NCBI GenBank assembly: GCA_032871835.1
Contig: CM065296.1
Location: 17,828,501 to 17,892,500, forward strand
Source of the DNA: Dipteronia dyeriana
Taxonomy: Eukaryota > Streptophyta > Magnoliopsida > Sapindales > Sapindaceae
DNA length: 64,000 nt
Direction of reading: 5' to 3'
The number at the start of each line of letters is the position of its first letter. Position 1 is the stretch's first letter. A program made the position numbers and the translations under genes. Below the pieces are notes generated by a model. The model did no database searches, was not told the DNA's origin, and saw only the letters and a program-made list of their open reading frames with translations. This document shows, in pieces, positions 10,848 through 23,920 of the stretch.

Positions 10848-13800
10848 TTATAGAGCTGAGCAAGTGTTTTCAGTTGATGTAGAAGACTCACCCAGAAAAT
10901 CTGATCTCAACTGCATCAGTAGCCTGCCCAGATAATTCAGGCCTTCTCCTTCACGGCCTCCGCCCCAAAAAAGATCGTGAGGTGAAGCTTCAACAAGAAC
11001 CGAGCCAGCAGTTGAGAGCAGCATGGAATTCAGATGAGGATAAATTGAGAATTTACATTTCAATGCCCTATACATAACATCGATCTTCATACTTTCCCAG
11101 TCGCTTCTCAGCTGCATTGCATACAGAGTTTTGACTCAAAGGATAGCAATAGGAATTTATGAAACTCAATAAACATATAATCAATTAAATATATATTTTA
11201 ACATTTATGTTGGTAATGGTAGGGAATGTTGAATGTACATGGATCCTTATTGCGATTGATAACATAGTAACATTTTGTTAACTATAGTTCAATTGAAATT
11301 ACAAGAACATGAAATCATTTAAGTTTTTTTTTTGCAAATATATTCAACTTCAAAACAGTCCCTTTAAATATTTCAAAAAAAAAGTCACTTAAACCAAAAT
11401 TTCCAAAAAGATGCTCGTAAATTCTACCGAAGTAGTCTAAAAAGTAACTTAAACCAAAATTTCCAAGAAGATGCTCATAAATTCTACCGAAGTAGTCTAA
11501 ATTCGACTTTCTATAATTTCTGAGCATTGTCTAAAACCTAAATAAAGAATACAATCAAATTAACAAGTATAAGATGCTATGCAAGATCATACCAAACAAC
11601 GACTAGATTGAGCATGATCACAATATCCAAAAACATACGAGAAGGAATTTATGAAACTCAATAAACATATCATATTCTATTTTAATGTTTACGTTGGTAA
11701 TGGTGGGGAATGTTGAATGTACAATTACAGATAGAAATAGATCCTTATCGGCGATTGATAACAGAGTAACAACTTTCGTTATAGTACAGTTGAAATTACA
11801 AGAACATGAAATCATTTCATTTTTTATTATTTTTTTACAAATATATTCAACTTCAAGACAGTCCCCTTTAAGGTAGCACTTGAACAAAAATTTCAAAAAA
11901 GATGCTCATAAATTCCAACGGTATAGTCTAAATTCGACTTTCAGTAATATCTAAGCATTGTCCACGTCACTAAATAAAGAATACAATCAAATTAACAAGT
12001 ATAAGATGCTATACAAGATCATACCAAACAATGACTAGATTGAGTATGATCACACTGTCCAGATACAAACAATGGTGAAACAGAAGTCAGAAACTAGTAT
12101 GCTAATATCATAACATAAGCTTTGCTTTATTGACCCATACAATCAGAGTAAAGCGACCAATTTAAAATCCCATTAGAAATACAGATGACCATACCAGATC
12201 AGGATGCTGCCGATGCATTGATCTTCCTACACGTGCAGCTTCTTCTGGACTTCTCATGGCTTTTATCTTTTTAACACAATCTTGTGCTCCAGGATCATTA
12301 ACTCCAGCAAACTTTTGTGCCTACAAATTTAACAGGTTTTGAGAGAATATGTGCAAAAAATTCAATGAAAGATTTAAAATGAATTGAGAATGGCAACTAC
12401 CTGGTAATAGTGCTCAACACTTGACCAAGTAACATAATTACCATCGCTATCTGGCATTTGAATTGGATGAGGAGAAAAATTTGAAAAAGCACCATATGGA
12501 TCCCACGTTTTGTAGAAGGATATGATGCTCGATTCATAAGGAGTGACAGTAGGATCAATTGCAAAAGTTTCATCCTCTGATGGGATAACAGGCATCAGGT
12601 CTGGTACAGGTTGAAGAAATCCACTAATAAGCATGTCGGGTCCAATCTGAAAGTGAAAAAAGCAACAATGCAACCTAGATTAACACAGGAAACTCTATAG
12701 ATGAACTAATCTGAAATTATTAATTGCATCGTACAACACAAAATAATAACCAATAAACAAAGTACTGGGTTAACTTGAGTATGATATTGACAATTAGAAA
12801 AATTACTTGACTTGACAGAGATCTGACTTCAATCAGTATTCTGCAAATAAGGGCAGCAAACACAAACCATGAGGCCTAGGGTTTATCAAATAGGCTACAG
12901 AGCAAGGATATAGAAGAAAGCCCTTCAAATGAGTGTTAAAGCAGCTATTTACTAAGCTTGCCCTAAATAGAAACAGAATTTCTTTAATGAACTTCCACCC
13001 ACACAAAATTCAGTAAGTACCCAGCCAATTACACATTTACACTAGAAAATAAAACCCTTACAGTTAAACTAATAAACCCAGCCCAACTTTAGACTTGGAA
13101 CCTAACAGCATACATAACCTTAAATTTGAATATCACATCAAATCAGCCCATAATGTATTAATTTTGAAGGTTCTTCACACATAAAATTCCGACACGTGTC
13201 TTTAACCCCTTTGACATTATTTTCAATTATATTATGAACCCCTTTACATTATTTTCAATGATTTTCTTATCCTAATGTTCTTAACCTACATCAATGAAAA
13301 TATTTTTAAATTACATATCAAGCATATTAAAAGTATCAGATGCATTGATTGAAAAAAAAAAAAACAGTATCAGATGCATTTCCAGAAAAGCCAAAGTAAA
13401 AGACAGCTTCGAACTTTGACTACTTGGTTTGCTGTCATTACATTAGAGCTTCAAGACATTGTAAGCTATAAATGAAGACACTGGCAGATCTACATATATA
13501 CAGTAACAGCCTTTTACTAGTTATATATCCATGTTCTATCATTTTATTCAAAAATCCAAGGTCCCCAATAAATAACTTGGACTACTTGGTTTGCTGTCAT
13601 TACATTAGAGTGGGGAACGCTCTTGACATAAAAGCTTAGTGACCAAATAAATATCTACAAATATTGCAAAAGATATATAAAAGATGATGATGCACATGCA
13701 ATCACTTTGAAACTAATTATCACTATAATGGCAACAATTTAACATAGAGTACATCTAATGAGAAAAACTTGTCAGTAAAAAAAAATAAAAAAAAAACAAG

Positions 13801-16800
13801 ATTACCACCAACCTGCTCATAGCAAACATCAATCAGGTCTAATGCCTGTGACATCTCAACCATCCCAAGTTCACCCACAGGAGTTGGCGCATTTTTTCCA
13901 CCAATAATTTTAGGGGCAACAAAAGCAAAAACCTGGATCAAAATAATTTTTTAATAAATAAAAATTTATACTAGAAGCCAATAACCAGTGACGAGCTTTT
14001 CCCAACATAATAACTTAATAAAAGAACAGGTAACTATAAATGTGAGAAATAAAGGGTAGATAAAAGCTTCAAAGATCACACAGAAGATATATATGAAACT
14101 GCAATTTTTACCATACAGGAAAACCATGGAAACGATAACTAAATCAAAAGCCCAGATAAAAGATCTAAATGGATTAATAAGAAATTTTCAAAACATATGC
14201 AATTGGCAGTAGCAAATATTGGCCGGTGTTGGCTTATGGTGAAGGCTAACACATGGTGGAATATCTCAATATAAACATAAAGTAAAGCCTGAAGTGCAGT
14301 ACATATAATCAGCATTATGAATTGAACTCATACTTGGACACTATGCCACCAGAGAAATCCAGTCCCAGAATACAGTTTAATATGACAATAATGAGTGCAG
14401 AACTGAAAACTGATAACTTCAGATGCAAAAGAGATTGAAAGTGAGTCCAGCATTGATTGCTCATTATGACTGTCTGAGAAGATGTTAACTACAGAATCCC
14501 TAACATTTCCTAGTTTATCCAGCCAAAAGCTGGCCTACCCATAGAAGTATTATATATTTATATTTACTTGAGAAAATATAATAGTAACCTTGTGTATAAC
14601 ACCGGATGATATAGCAGAAGCAGCCAGTGTTCCTCCACATTCCCACAAAATAGAAAGATACCCACGGTCATGAAAATATTCCATAACGTCTCTAGAATTT
14701 AAGATGTCAAACTCCACTACTTCAACTCCTTTAGATGCAAGAAACTTCTGAAAGTTCCTCCTAGCTCCCCGTTGTGTTACAACTATGGTAGATACCTCAG
14801 AAACATCCCAAAGTTTTGCTTCCTCAGGAAGATTCATAGTTTGGGACAATACTATTCGCATGGGCATATGCCCACCTCCATGTCTCGCAGTTAAGCGTGG
14901 ATCTACCAATGTCAAAACAAGAACAAAAAAAATCTATTAGAATATAATCAATTATATTGTACAGTTGACCGATTGATTGGTTAATTAGTGAAATTGATTA
15001 CTTGATTAGTGTAGTTAACAATTAGCTTGATTGTAGGAGATCATTGTATTGATTATATAGGAGAATCATTTCCTTGATTCTCACTCATGTATTTCCCTAT
15101 ATATTGCTTCCATATGGAGAAGAATAGATAACAAACTCTTAATTTATTCATGATATCAGAGCCTAAAACAAATTTTTTGGTTTCCTCTCTCCTACTGTTT
15201 CCAAAAAAAAAAAAAACTCTACTGCTACAGTACTTTGCTATAGTACTCGTCAACAGTACTTGCTACAGTACTCATCTACAGTATTTTGCCCATTTTACTG
15301 TTCCAACTGTCGGATTTACTGTTCCAACTGCAGGATTTACTGTTCTGCCACCAAACTCTTCGGGTATTTTCTGTTCTTTTGCTTCCGCTACTACTATATC
15401 CGACTCAAGTACATTTCATTCTGCTTTCAGTACTTCTACAATTTCTAATAATAATACTTGGATAATTGATTCTGGTGCAACAAATCACAAGACTTTTGAT
15501 TCTCGAAGATTTGGTCATCATAGTTCAATCGAAACATGTAGTGTATCATATGCTGATGGTACACCCACGCCGGTTAATGGGGCTGAATCTGTATCATTAA
15601 CGACGTCTTTTACACTTGTCATCTGTTTTACATGTGCCTACCTTATCTAATAACTTCACGGTCACCTTCTGATCTACTCATTGTGTGTTTCAGGACATTC
15701 ACACTAAGGAGACGATTGGAATTGGTAGGGAAAGAGGGGGGATGTACTACTTTACAACAGATAGTACTCCACGATCTTCACGCTCATCTAGCCAACCTCA
15801 TCTCAACTCTGATAAGGAAAGTAATATTCATCTCTAGAATAGACGCTTAGGACATTGTTCATTTGGGTACCTTAAGTTTTTATTTCCATCCTCGTTTACC
15901 GGTAAAAATAATTTTCAATGTGAAACATGTGTTTTGTCAAAACATCATGGCACTATTTTTCCTCCTAGTAATGATAATAGGAGCTTAATGCCATTTTCTC
16001 TTGTCCATTGTGATGTATGGGGTCCCTCTAATGTTGTGTCTATATCTGGTATGTGTTGGTTTGTTATATTTAATGATGACTGCACACGTATGACTTGGAT
16101 TTTCCTTTTAAGAAATAAAAGTGATGTATGTGATGTTTTTGAAATTTTTTATTACATGATCTACACAGTTTCATAAGAAAATTCAAGTTTTACGCTCTGA
16201 TAATGGTGGTGAATATCTCAATCATAATTTCAAAACCTTTTGTTTGCAAAACGGTATTCTCCACCGAAGATCTTGTGCACATACTCCACAACAAAATGGC
16301 ACAACCGAGCGTAAAATTCGTCATCTCTTAGAGGTCGCACGATCTTTACTGCTCGTAATGCATATGAATAAATCTTTTTGGGGTGATGTTGTATTATCTG
16401 ATGCATATCTCATTAATCGCATGTCGTCCAGTGTTTTGTCTTTTCAAACACCACTGCAATCCTTGTCTCATTTCAGCGATGTTAACTCTGCCTTACATGT
16501 TCTTCCTCGAGTCTTTGGATGTGTAGTATATGTACATATTCATACTCCTCACCGAGGAAAGTTAGATCCACGTGCTCTTAAGTATGTTTTTATAAGGTAT
16601 TCTAGCACACAAAAGGGGTACAAGTGTTACCATCCTCCGTCTCTTTGGGTGTTTGTTTCGCAGAATGTTACGTTTTGGAAAAATGAGGCATACTTTGCCT
16701 TAGAGACTCCTCTTAAGAGGGGAATTCGAACCATGAAAAGAAGTCTTCTACGGTAGACAATGGTATATCTATTAGTTTACCCGAGTCTCCATTTATTCGT

Positions 16801-19800
16801 TTGCCCATTAGTTTACCCGAGTCTCCTACAGACATTATTAGTTTGCCCATAAGTCAATCTTCTGAAGAAGAAAGTCAATCTTCTGAAGAAGAAAGTCAAT
16901 CTTCTGAAGAAGAAAGTCAATCTTCTGAAGAAGAAAGTCAATCTTCTGAAGAAGAAAGTCAATCTTCTGAAGAAAAAAGTGAGATTCCTAAAAGGAGAGA
17001 ACCAGCTTGGAAAGTGTATGAAAGGCGAAATAAAGGGAAAGAGAAACAGGAGGAGTTAGTTCCCATACAGGTGGCACAACCCCTTACTTCCCTTCTCCAA
17101 TACTAGTTCATCAATCAGAAGCTGAGGTGAAAAATGCTCCTGAGGTAATTCATGAACTCTCTACTTTATCTAATGGCTTGTCTAGTGAAAATCACACAGA
17201 TTCTAACCCTAGTTTACCCACTCAACGGTATCCCAGTCGAGAACATAGACCACCTATACGTTTTGGTTTCTCCTCTGAGCAACCTCCGGTAGATAGCAAG
17301 GCTCTCTACTCTATTACTGATTACACCTCAACTCACAGATTGTCTGAATCCTTTAAGGCATTTGCACATCAATTATCCTCTATATCTATTCCTAATAAAT
17401 TGCAGGATGCACTGACAGGCCAGAAATAGGTACAAGCCATGAAAGAAGAGATGAAGGTGTTACAAAAAAATTGTACCGTGGGAGATAGTAGATCTACCTA
17501 AAGAAAAAAATGGCGTTGGGTGTCAATGGGTATATACCATTAAGCATAGAGCAAATGGTTCAATTGAAAGGTACAAGGTTAGGCCGGTCGCCAAAGGGTA
17601 TACGTAGACTTACAGGGTTGACTACCAGGAGACATTTGCTCCAGTAGCCAAGTTAAACACCGTTAGGGTACTTCTATCTCTCGCAGCGAACTTGGATTGG
17701 CCATTGTTCGATGTGAAGAATGCTTTCTTATATAGGGAACTTAGTGAAGAAATCTATATGGAACTCTCTCCCGGTTTCGAGAATCAAACTGGCAAAGTAT
17801 GTAAGCTGAAAAAGGCTTTTTATGGAATGAAACAATCACCTAGAACCTGGTTTGGGTGATTCAGTACGTCTATGAGGAGATTCGGATACCATCAGAGTAA
17901 CTCGAATCACACTTTATTCTTCAAACGTAAGAGTGACAAGATCACTATACTGATCGTATATGTTGACGATATGATTGTTACAGTAAACAATGATCTGGAG
18001 ATGACTAATCTCCAAAGTCACTTGACTATAGAGTTCGAAATGAAAGTTACGATACTTTCTAGGAATTGAGGTAGCCCGATCAAAACATGGGATTTTCCTC
18101 GGTCAAAGAAAGTATGTTCTTGATCTACTTACAGAAACCAGGATGCTTGCTAGCAAACCAGCAGATACTCCTATGGATCAAAACTACAAGTTATGTGAAT
18201 GTCCAGATCATCCTGATCAAATACCAACAAACAGAGGCTTGTAGGTAAACTCATCTACTTATCGCATACTCGCCCGGATATTGCATATGCAGTGAGTGTG
18301 GTAAGCCAATTTATGCATGCTCCCACGGAGAATCACATGGATGCAGTTTCTCGGATTTTAAGGTACCTCAAAGGATCTCCTGGAAGAGGATTAATGTTTT
18401 CTAAAAATGAACACCTAGATATCGAGGGATACTCAGATGCCGATTGGGAATGCTAATGATCGGAGATCTACTTATGGTTACTTCACATTTGTAAGAGGTA
18501 ACCTAGTCACTTGGAGGAGTAAAAAACAAACTGTGGTATCACGATCTAGTGCTGAGGCAGAATTCCAAGGGATTGCCTAAGGAATTACTGAATTGTTGTG
18601 GTGGAAGAACTTGTTGGGCGATTTGGGATTTCACCCAAAGGGTAACATAAAGCTATATTGTGATAATAAAGCTTCGGTTCAGATTGCCATAATCCTGTCC
18701 AACATGATCGTACCAAACATATGGAGATTGATCGATTCTTCATCAAAGAGAAGATAGAGGAAAAGATAATTGAGCTTTAGTTGACAATTAGCTTGATTCT
18801 AGGAGATCATTTCCTTGATTCTAGGAGAATCATTTCCTTGATTCTCACTCATGTATTTCCCTAGAAGAATAGATAACAAACTCTTAATTTGTTCACAATC
18901 ACTATAATGTGATGATTATAACAACAATGACATGACAAATCACAGGCGGAGAATATACTTACTGTCCTTACGCACAGTATTTCCTCCAACTATAATGGCA
19001 TCACTTCTACCCCGTAATTCAAAAACTCTATTCCTGGACATTTTGCTGCTTATCCATGCTGCATGTCCGCTACTAGCAGCAATTTTTCCTGATTGAGGGA
19101 AGTCCATCAGCAAGTTTGATTTTCAATATCCATTTATGCAAGTATGTATATAAACCGCAAGAAAAATATAAAGCTTCTTTAATTCACAATACTCACCATC
19201 AAGAGTCATTGCATATTTGAGAACAGAGAAAGGAACTCGGGAACAAGCTCTATGAATCAAAGGAGCATTAACAATGAGGCATGATTTTCGAGCTTCCTAC
19301 ACTAAATCGTTATAAAATGTTATGGAGTAAGAATAGTACATACTACTAATTTTGACTTTGAAGGTAAAAATCAAATTCATTAAACGGTGATCTCAAAAAA
19401 TACTTAAATGAGTTTTGCACATTAGAATTTATTATTTTTCATAGGAACACAGAAAATTTTATTTTTTCAGAGAGAGAAAGAGAGAAGAGTGACCTGATAG
19501 TCCAATAAAGGGACCTTCCAAACCATCAAGGGATAACCTATGACTATACAAAACCTAAAAAATCATCTAACAAAAACTATCTATCCATGTACAGCTGGGC
19601 CCCAAAAAATACAAATTAGATGTAAGCCCCTTCCCAATTAAGATGGATAAAGATGAAGGAATCATGCTTAAACTCTTTTGTCAATGAAGCTCATAAAGAC
19701 ACCAAAAAATGGATTCATCTTCACCTTTCTTTTCTTTTGTGTGATCAACGGAGGTTTTGAGCTTGCTTAATTTTTTTAAAAAAAATATCAGTTGCACAAT

Positions 19801-21638
19801 TCAACACGACTTTCATTTGTTATATTATTAGTGAAAAAAAAACACTTGTTTTTCTTTTCAGTTGACCGTTGAGACCACATTGAGATTAAAAAACAAAATT
19901 GAGCAAGGAAAGGAGCATTGTATGAGAACAAAAGATATTAGTAACATAAGAAATTAATACAAGTGGACAAAGCAGTCCACAAGGCCATCAAAAAATGGTT
20001 TCATCGAAGGAAAGTCAAAAACTATACAAAAACTAAGCAAAACAGGTATCAAAAGCTAAAACCAAAACCTATTTCCCCAAAATGTACAAAGAGCTATCTC
20101 ACAGCTCCTTCCCAACTAAGTAGAATGAAGAACAAAGAAATATCCTAAGATTCTTTTGTAATAGAGGCCCATAAGGAAGCTAAGTGGTTAATACAATTAA
20201 TACAATCCCATAAACCATCAATGTCATCCTCTTGCTTTTCTTAAAAAAATCATTTATTCCTCTCTTGCCAAATGACCCATAGTAGAGCTAGAACTCCATT
20301 CATTACATAGCCGATAGATCAAACATGTTAAAGGAAATTAATCTTAACCATGAATATTTTCTAATGCATCCAACAGTTCAGAGATTTCGTACATCACATT
20401 CAGTTTTTGTTGAAACTTTTATTAGAAAAATGAAAAATCATTTATTAAGGAAAGAAAAACAGGATTTGCGAGATAATTAAAATATAATGAGGTAAAGAAA
20501 ACTCTAAAAACAAATTACAATTAAAAATACATAGAAACGCATGCCCCAAAAATCTGTTAAAAAACTATACCTCCATAACTTTACTTTGTAGATCTTCTCC
20601 AAGAACATCAACCTGCAGACCTTGGCTTCTCAGAGCACATACAGCTTTGCCTCTAAGGTGCTGTAACGGATGCCTGATCCCCACAACAGCTCTTGTAATT
20701 CCTGCCTAATCTACAGAACGTCAAATATCCATATGCCGAATATGTTACCACATACAAATCGAATCTACCAAGTTAAGGGTTCAACAAATTGCAACACAAC
20801 ATATCCCCTAATAATAGTTGTGTTTGTAGCTAGGCATGAGGCATCCATTGTCCAAGTAAAGATTACTTTCTACCTTAACTATGCATCTCTCTCTCTCTAT
20901 ACATGTCACTTTTCACATGACAATACAAAACCAGGATGCTGCATTGTAAGATATGATAGACCTTTACGCTCCATACATTTTCTTCATAACAGGTCCTAGC
21001 TAGCAAAGAACTACATATCGAAAATATTTTTGATATTTATACAATATTTTCAGATTACTGGTGGTACCAATATCAAAATTATTGTCAAAATATAGGAATT
21101 CTGAAGATATTTTTTATACATCCACCAATATTTACATAAATTTGGACCTGTATATCCATTTAGAAATGGATATTTACGTCTTTAGTGAGGGGTTTGATTT
21201 AGATTTATTGAAATTAAATAAATTAAATAAAAATAAAAATTTCATCTTCTTCGTTGAATTTTTTTTCTAGAAACATAAAAAGTACATGAAGTGCAAAACC
21301 TGAACAAGAGCAGAGACAGCAGTGTGGTCTCCATGGCAATCTCCAGGCTCCAAGTTAAGATAGGCGGTGGCGCTTCGACACCGCTCGCCGGCAGCTTCAA
21401 CGGCCAGCACCTCCGCCGGCTTGGTCCCCTGCGCGTACAGGTACCCCTCTCCGGCGACTTTTCCAGTGGAGGTGGCGATCACGCACCCGCAGTTAGGGTG
21501 CGGCGAGGTGAAACCGGCGGACTTGTCGGACAAGTCGACGGCGCGTAGAATGTATGCCGCGTCGTCGGCGTGGTCGTGGGTGTTGTTGGCAACCTTGCCG
21601 GTCATAGGAGAGAAGTGAGCTCCCAAAACGAAAGCCAT
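10848..21638 (-). CDS. PYRR: Riboflavin biosynthesis pyrimidine reductase PYRR (COG3236 fusion), plastid-type
   Basis: Coding exons run 21638-21300, 20705-20571, 19296-19197, 19088-18963, 14902-14589, 13932-13813, 12646-12401, 12320-12195 and 11111-10848. All have GT-AG borders and compatible phases, and together they give 589 residues. Family knowledge: the enzyme reduces the ribosyl side chain of the pyrimidine intermediate in riboflavin synthesis with NADPH, in plastids. Residues 26-170 resemble a RibD deaminase domain but lack its zinc site ([14 protein letters not shown] and [11 protein letters not shown] where HAE and the Cys pair should be), as known for plant PYRR. The reductase part has [28 protein letters not shown] and [13 protein letters not shown]. 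From about residue 419 comes the COG3236 domain ([40 protein letters not shown]), an N-glycosidase acting on unstable riboflavin intermediates. The start is the first ATG of the conserved frame; the N-terminal extension is short. Intron 4 holds a copia element, yet no coding base is lost. Confidence 0.95.
11151..12063. repeat. Direct duplication (about 490 bp) inside PYRR intron 8
   Basis: The segment starting AGGAATTTATGAAACTCAAT at 11151 recurs at 11643 and stays alignable to about 12063, with scattered substitutions and indels. The first copy contains a further 60-bp tandem duplication (11381-11440 and 11441-11500) that the second lacks. Two rounds of local duplication have therefore enlarged the intron. 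Confidence 0.85.
13418..13610. repeat. 31-bp direct repeat in PYRR intron 6
   Basis: An identical 31-bp sequence beginning GACTACTTGGTTTGCTGTCA occurs at 13418-13448 and 13580-13610, about 130 bases apart. The origin is unclear: it may be remains of a deletion or insertion event. Confidence 0.8.
15012..15150 (+). repeat. 5' LTR of intronic copia element
   Basis: About 139 bp, ending TTATTCA immediately before the primer-binding site. Compared with the 3' LTR it has an extra stretch around the TATATTGCTTCCATATGG segment. Confidence 0.65.
15460..18776 (+). pseudogene. Copia pol (protease, integrase, RT, RNase H), degenerate
   Basis: Protease is seen as [12 protein letters not shown]. The integrase region has [29 protein letters not shown], the catalytic context [20 protein letters not shown] and [18 protein letters not shown] serine/glutamate repeat (16852-16977) lies in the linker to RT. 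RT appears in pieces: [10 protein letters not shown] and VKNAFLY, then [15 protein letters not shown] and YVDDMIVT. RNase H ends with [21 protein letters not shown] and SRSSAEAEF. There are several frameshifts and stops (for example around 15850, 16176, 16756, 17430, 17860 and 18069), so no functional polyprotein can be made. Confidence 0.88.
16852..16977 (+). repeat. 21-bp minisatellite coding six SQSSEEE units
   Basis: Six tandem 21-bp units (AGTCAATCTTCTGAAGAAGAA) start at 16852 and run in frame with the copia reading frame; the last unit has GAAAAA. Only that change is seen, so expansion looks recent relative to the surrounding decay. Confidence 0.95.
18778..18895 (+). repeat. 3' LTR of intronic copia element
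   Basis: About 118 bp, matching the 5' LTR over its body. It is preceded by a purine-rich stretch (AAGAGAAGATAGAGGAAAAG, near 18746) that can serve as the polypurine tract. Confidence 0.65.
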
Positions 21639-22239
21639 TTGATTTGAAGAGAAAAAATGTTTGAAAACTCTCGAAGTCGAAATCTTCTCTCTTTAAAGAA
21701 AAGTAAACCGATTTAAACAAGTATTTCTGTTAAATCAGACCTTTTACAACCTACTTTTTTTTTTTGAATCAGTAAGATATTAGTCTTGATTGTCGATTTG
21801 AAAAACTTTTTTAAATGATAAAATTATAAATATATTTAAAAACTATTTTAAATGGTAGATTTATAATATACTTTTTAGTATTATTAGTAAAATCTTAAAA
21901 AATCTTCTTGAAATAACCTAAAATCTAAACTTCTCCAAATAGACGTAAAACAGTTTTTTTTAACCATCTAAAAGCTCTACTGAGTGACAACCAAACGATA
22001 CAAAAATAAATTAAAAGAGTTTTTTTAATAGACAAATTCTTCTAAATGGGTACCGAAAGTCTTTTCTTCAAAGTCTAAAGGTGTATGCAAATACTTGTAA
22101 TATAAAAGAATTGATTTTTGAACATGCCTGACGCGTCAGATTACTCTTTTCTTTCCTCGCCCACGTGTCGTCTTATTTTACTTCTGTTTGCGTTCTATGA
22201 ATGAAATGTTGTGTTTTCAGCTCACCAAAAGGTAGAGAA
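21639..22239. promoter_or_regulatory. Upstream region of PYRR
   Basis: The 600 bases between the PYRR start codon and the LINE hold the gene's 5' UTR and likely promoter. A CCACGTGTC box (G-box core CACGTG, near 22161) lies 520 bases upstream of the ATG and close to the LINE 5' end, so its link to PYRR is uncertain. No convincing TATA box is seen near the gene. The rest is AT-rich. Confidence 0.35.
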
Positions 22240-22249
22240 AAACGAGGTA

Positions 22250-23600
22250 ATGAAAGAGAAGCCGCCCGATACTAAATTTAATGTGAAGAGAGCTCGTGCC
22301 TAGGAAGATGTAGATGATAGTTATCTGAAAAAGTCAGCTAGTGATAGCTTCAAATCGAAATTACTAGGTTCAGCTAGCCTTGGTAATTGGTCTGGTTTCG
22401 GAGCTGGAAAGGAGAAATTGAAGATTGTAGAGGGAGATATCTCGTTTGTTGAAGGCCGTGATGGTCGATCCATGAAGCTCTCGCTAGACTTGAAAGTGCG
22501 GCTATGTAAGCCTTGGTCGAACGCTATGATTTTGAAGATAATGGGAAGGCCTTGTACTCTCAACTTCATACTCTAGAACCTTCCACAAAAGTGGCCTTTA
22601 ATTGTTCAGTGGCAACTCACAGATTTAGAGGATAGGTACTTTGTTGTGAGATTTCAAATGCAAGAGGACCTTGATTTTGTTTTGACTGGTGGTCCCTAGG
22701 TTATTGCCAGACAGTATCTAGTTGTTCAGAAGTGGAGACCCAACTTTGTGCCTGGTGAGGATGAGATTCGGCAAATGCTAGTACGAGTAAGGCTTTCTAA
22801 ACTCCCTACGGAATGGATTGATGTGGATTTGTTATGGAACATAGAAGGGATGTTGGGTAATGCTTACAAAGTTTATCCTATCACTGAGTCACAAGCTAGA
22901 TGGAGATTTGCAAGGATTTGTATTAATTTAGATATCACAAAGCCTTTGAAGGGATCTATTATTGTAGATGATAGAATCACTAAGGTTGAGTATGAGAATT
23001 TGGGGCTTATCTATTTCAAAGGTAGAAGAATAGGTCATAGCAAAGAGCTACGCAAGGAAAGGGGATAAGGAACATTGCAAGGTTGCTGATATGCCAGATG
23101 TTTGAGGAGAATCTAATGTTGCTGGGAACAATTCCTATGGTCCTTGGATGCAAGTCTCATATGGTAGAAATAGGAGAACCAATGTTGGCACCAGAAATTT
23201 TGGTAGAAGAAATAAAAGTGTAGGTAACTCTGAGGGAGTAAGATCTGGCTCTAAGAGTAACAATAAACCTCCTGTTAATGGAGTTGTGGAGGTAGATAAA
23301 CTAGTTGTAGCAAAGAAAGGTACATGCGAAAGTGTTCTTGATAGTATTGGTAAGAAATGTGTTCGTCCCAACAATCCTGTGAATCATGGGAGCAAGAAAG
23401 TGAGGGGATCTAGGTTCAAAATTCTGAGCGAAGATATGGAGGAGAATTTTAGTTCTGGAAAGGACCAATCCCGAATTCTTATGCAGAAGAAGCCAACTTC
23501 AAATAAGGTGCTAACTGAAATTTCCAATAAAGATAGATCTAGCAAGTTGCAGTGGAGCAGCTTGTCCAAAAAAAATTGGAGGTGAACAATAGTAGTTCCT
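22250..23600 (+). pseudogene. LINE ORF1 (DUF4283-type RNA-binding protein with zinc knuckle)
   Basis: The frame starts MKEKPPDTKFNVKRARA and carries three in-frame TAG codons (22301, 22574 and 22697). It contains the plant LINE ORF1 core: WSNAMILKIMGRPCTLNFIL, KWPLIVQWQLTDLEDRYFVV, FVLTGGP, VIARQYLVVQKWRPNF and LSKLPTEWIDVDLLWNIEGM, with KGRRIGHSKE where the knuckle begins. The frame shifts near 23068. A basic, serine/asparagine-rich tail follows (23148-23585). Relatives bind element RNA. The TAG in GP-VIA most likely comes from a TGG tryptophan codon. Confidence 0.8.
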
Positions 23601-23920
23601 CTAAGTCGTTTAAGGAGATTGTGAATAAAGAAAAGTAGTAGTAGGAAGATGAATAATAAGGAAAAACAACAAGAAATGATGGATGAGGAGCTTGAAGAAT
23701 ATGAAGTTCTATAGGCTCTCTACTAAGAAATGATGGATTCAATGATGCGTGAAAATGTTGCTGGAAATGGCAGTATGGATGCAAATGTTGATATTGTTGT
23801 AGGAAATTGTGTAGAATATATGGATATTCTTGGTGCTAGTAACTTTGAAGAAGTTGCCTCTAAGCTTAAAGAGGCAATGGAGGTTTCCATGGAGTACTGT
23901 GGTCATCCTCTCCCTTATGG

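Larger units (their letters stand above)
15012..18895 (+). mobile_element. Ty1/copia element with short LTRs in PYRR intron 4 (gag missing)
   Basis: Short LTR-like sequences flank the element: 15012-15150 and 18778-18895. They share TAGTT-ACAATTAGCTTGATT at the start and AACAAACTCTTAATTT-TTCA at the end. A primer-binding site TGATATCAGAGC (one change from the initiator-Met type) follows at 15151-15162. The pol remnants between are on the plus strand, opposite to PYRR. The capsid region is absent: only about 300 bases separate the primer site from protease. A clean target duplication is not visible and the outer LTR edges are approximate. The element may extend left into TGTACAGTTGAC at about 14960. 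Confidence 0.85.

Noticed and set aside
12374..12673. 99-residue frame as a separate gene
   Set aside because: It is exon 7 of PYRR with intron read-through at both ends.
21291..21618. Plus-strand frames of 83-85 residues
   Set aside because: Shadows of PYRR exon 1, whose minus-strand translation is strongly conserved.
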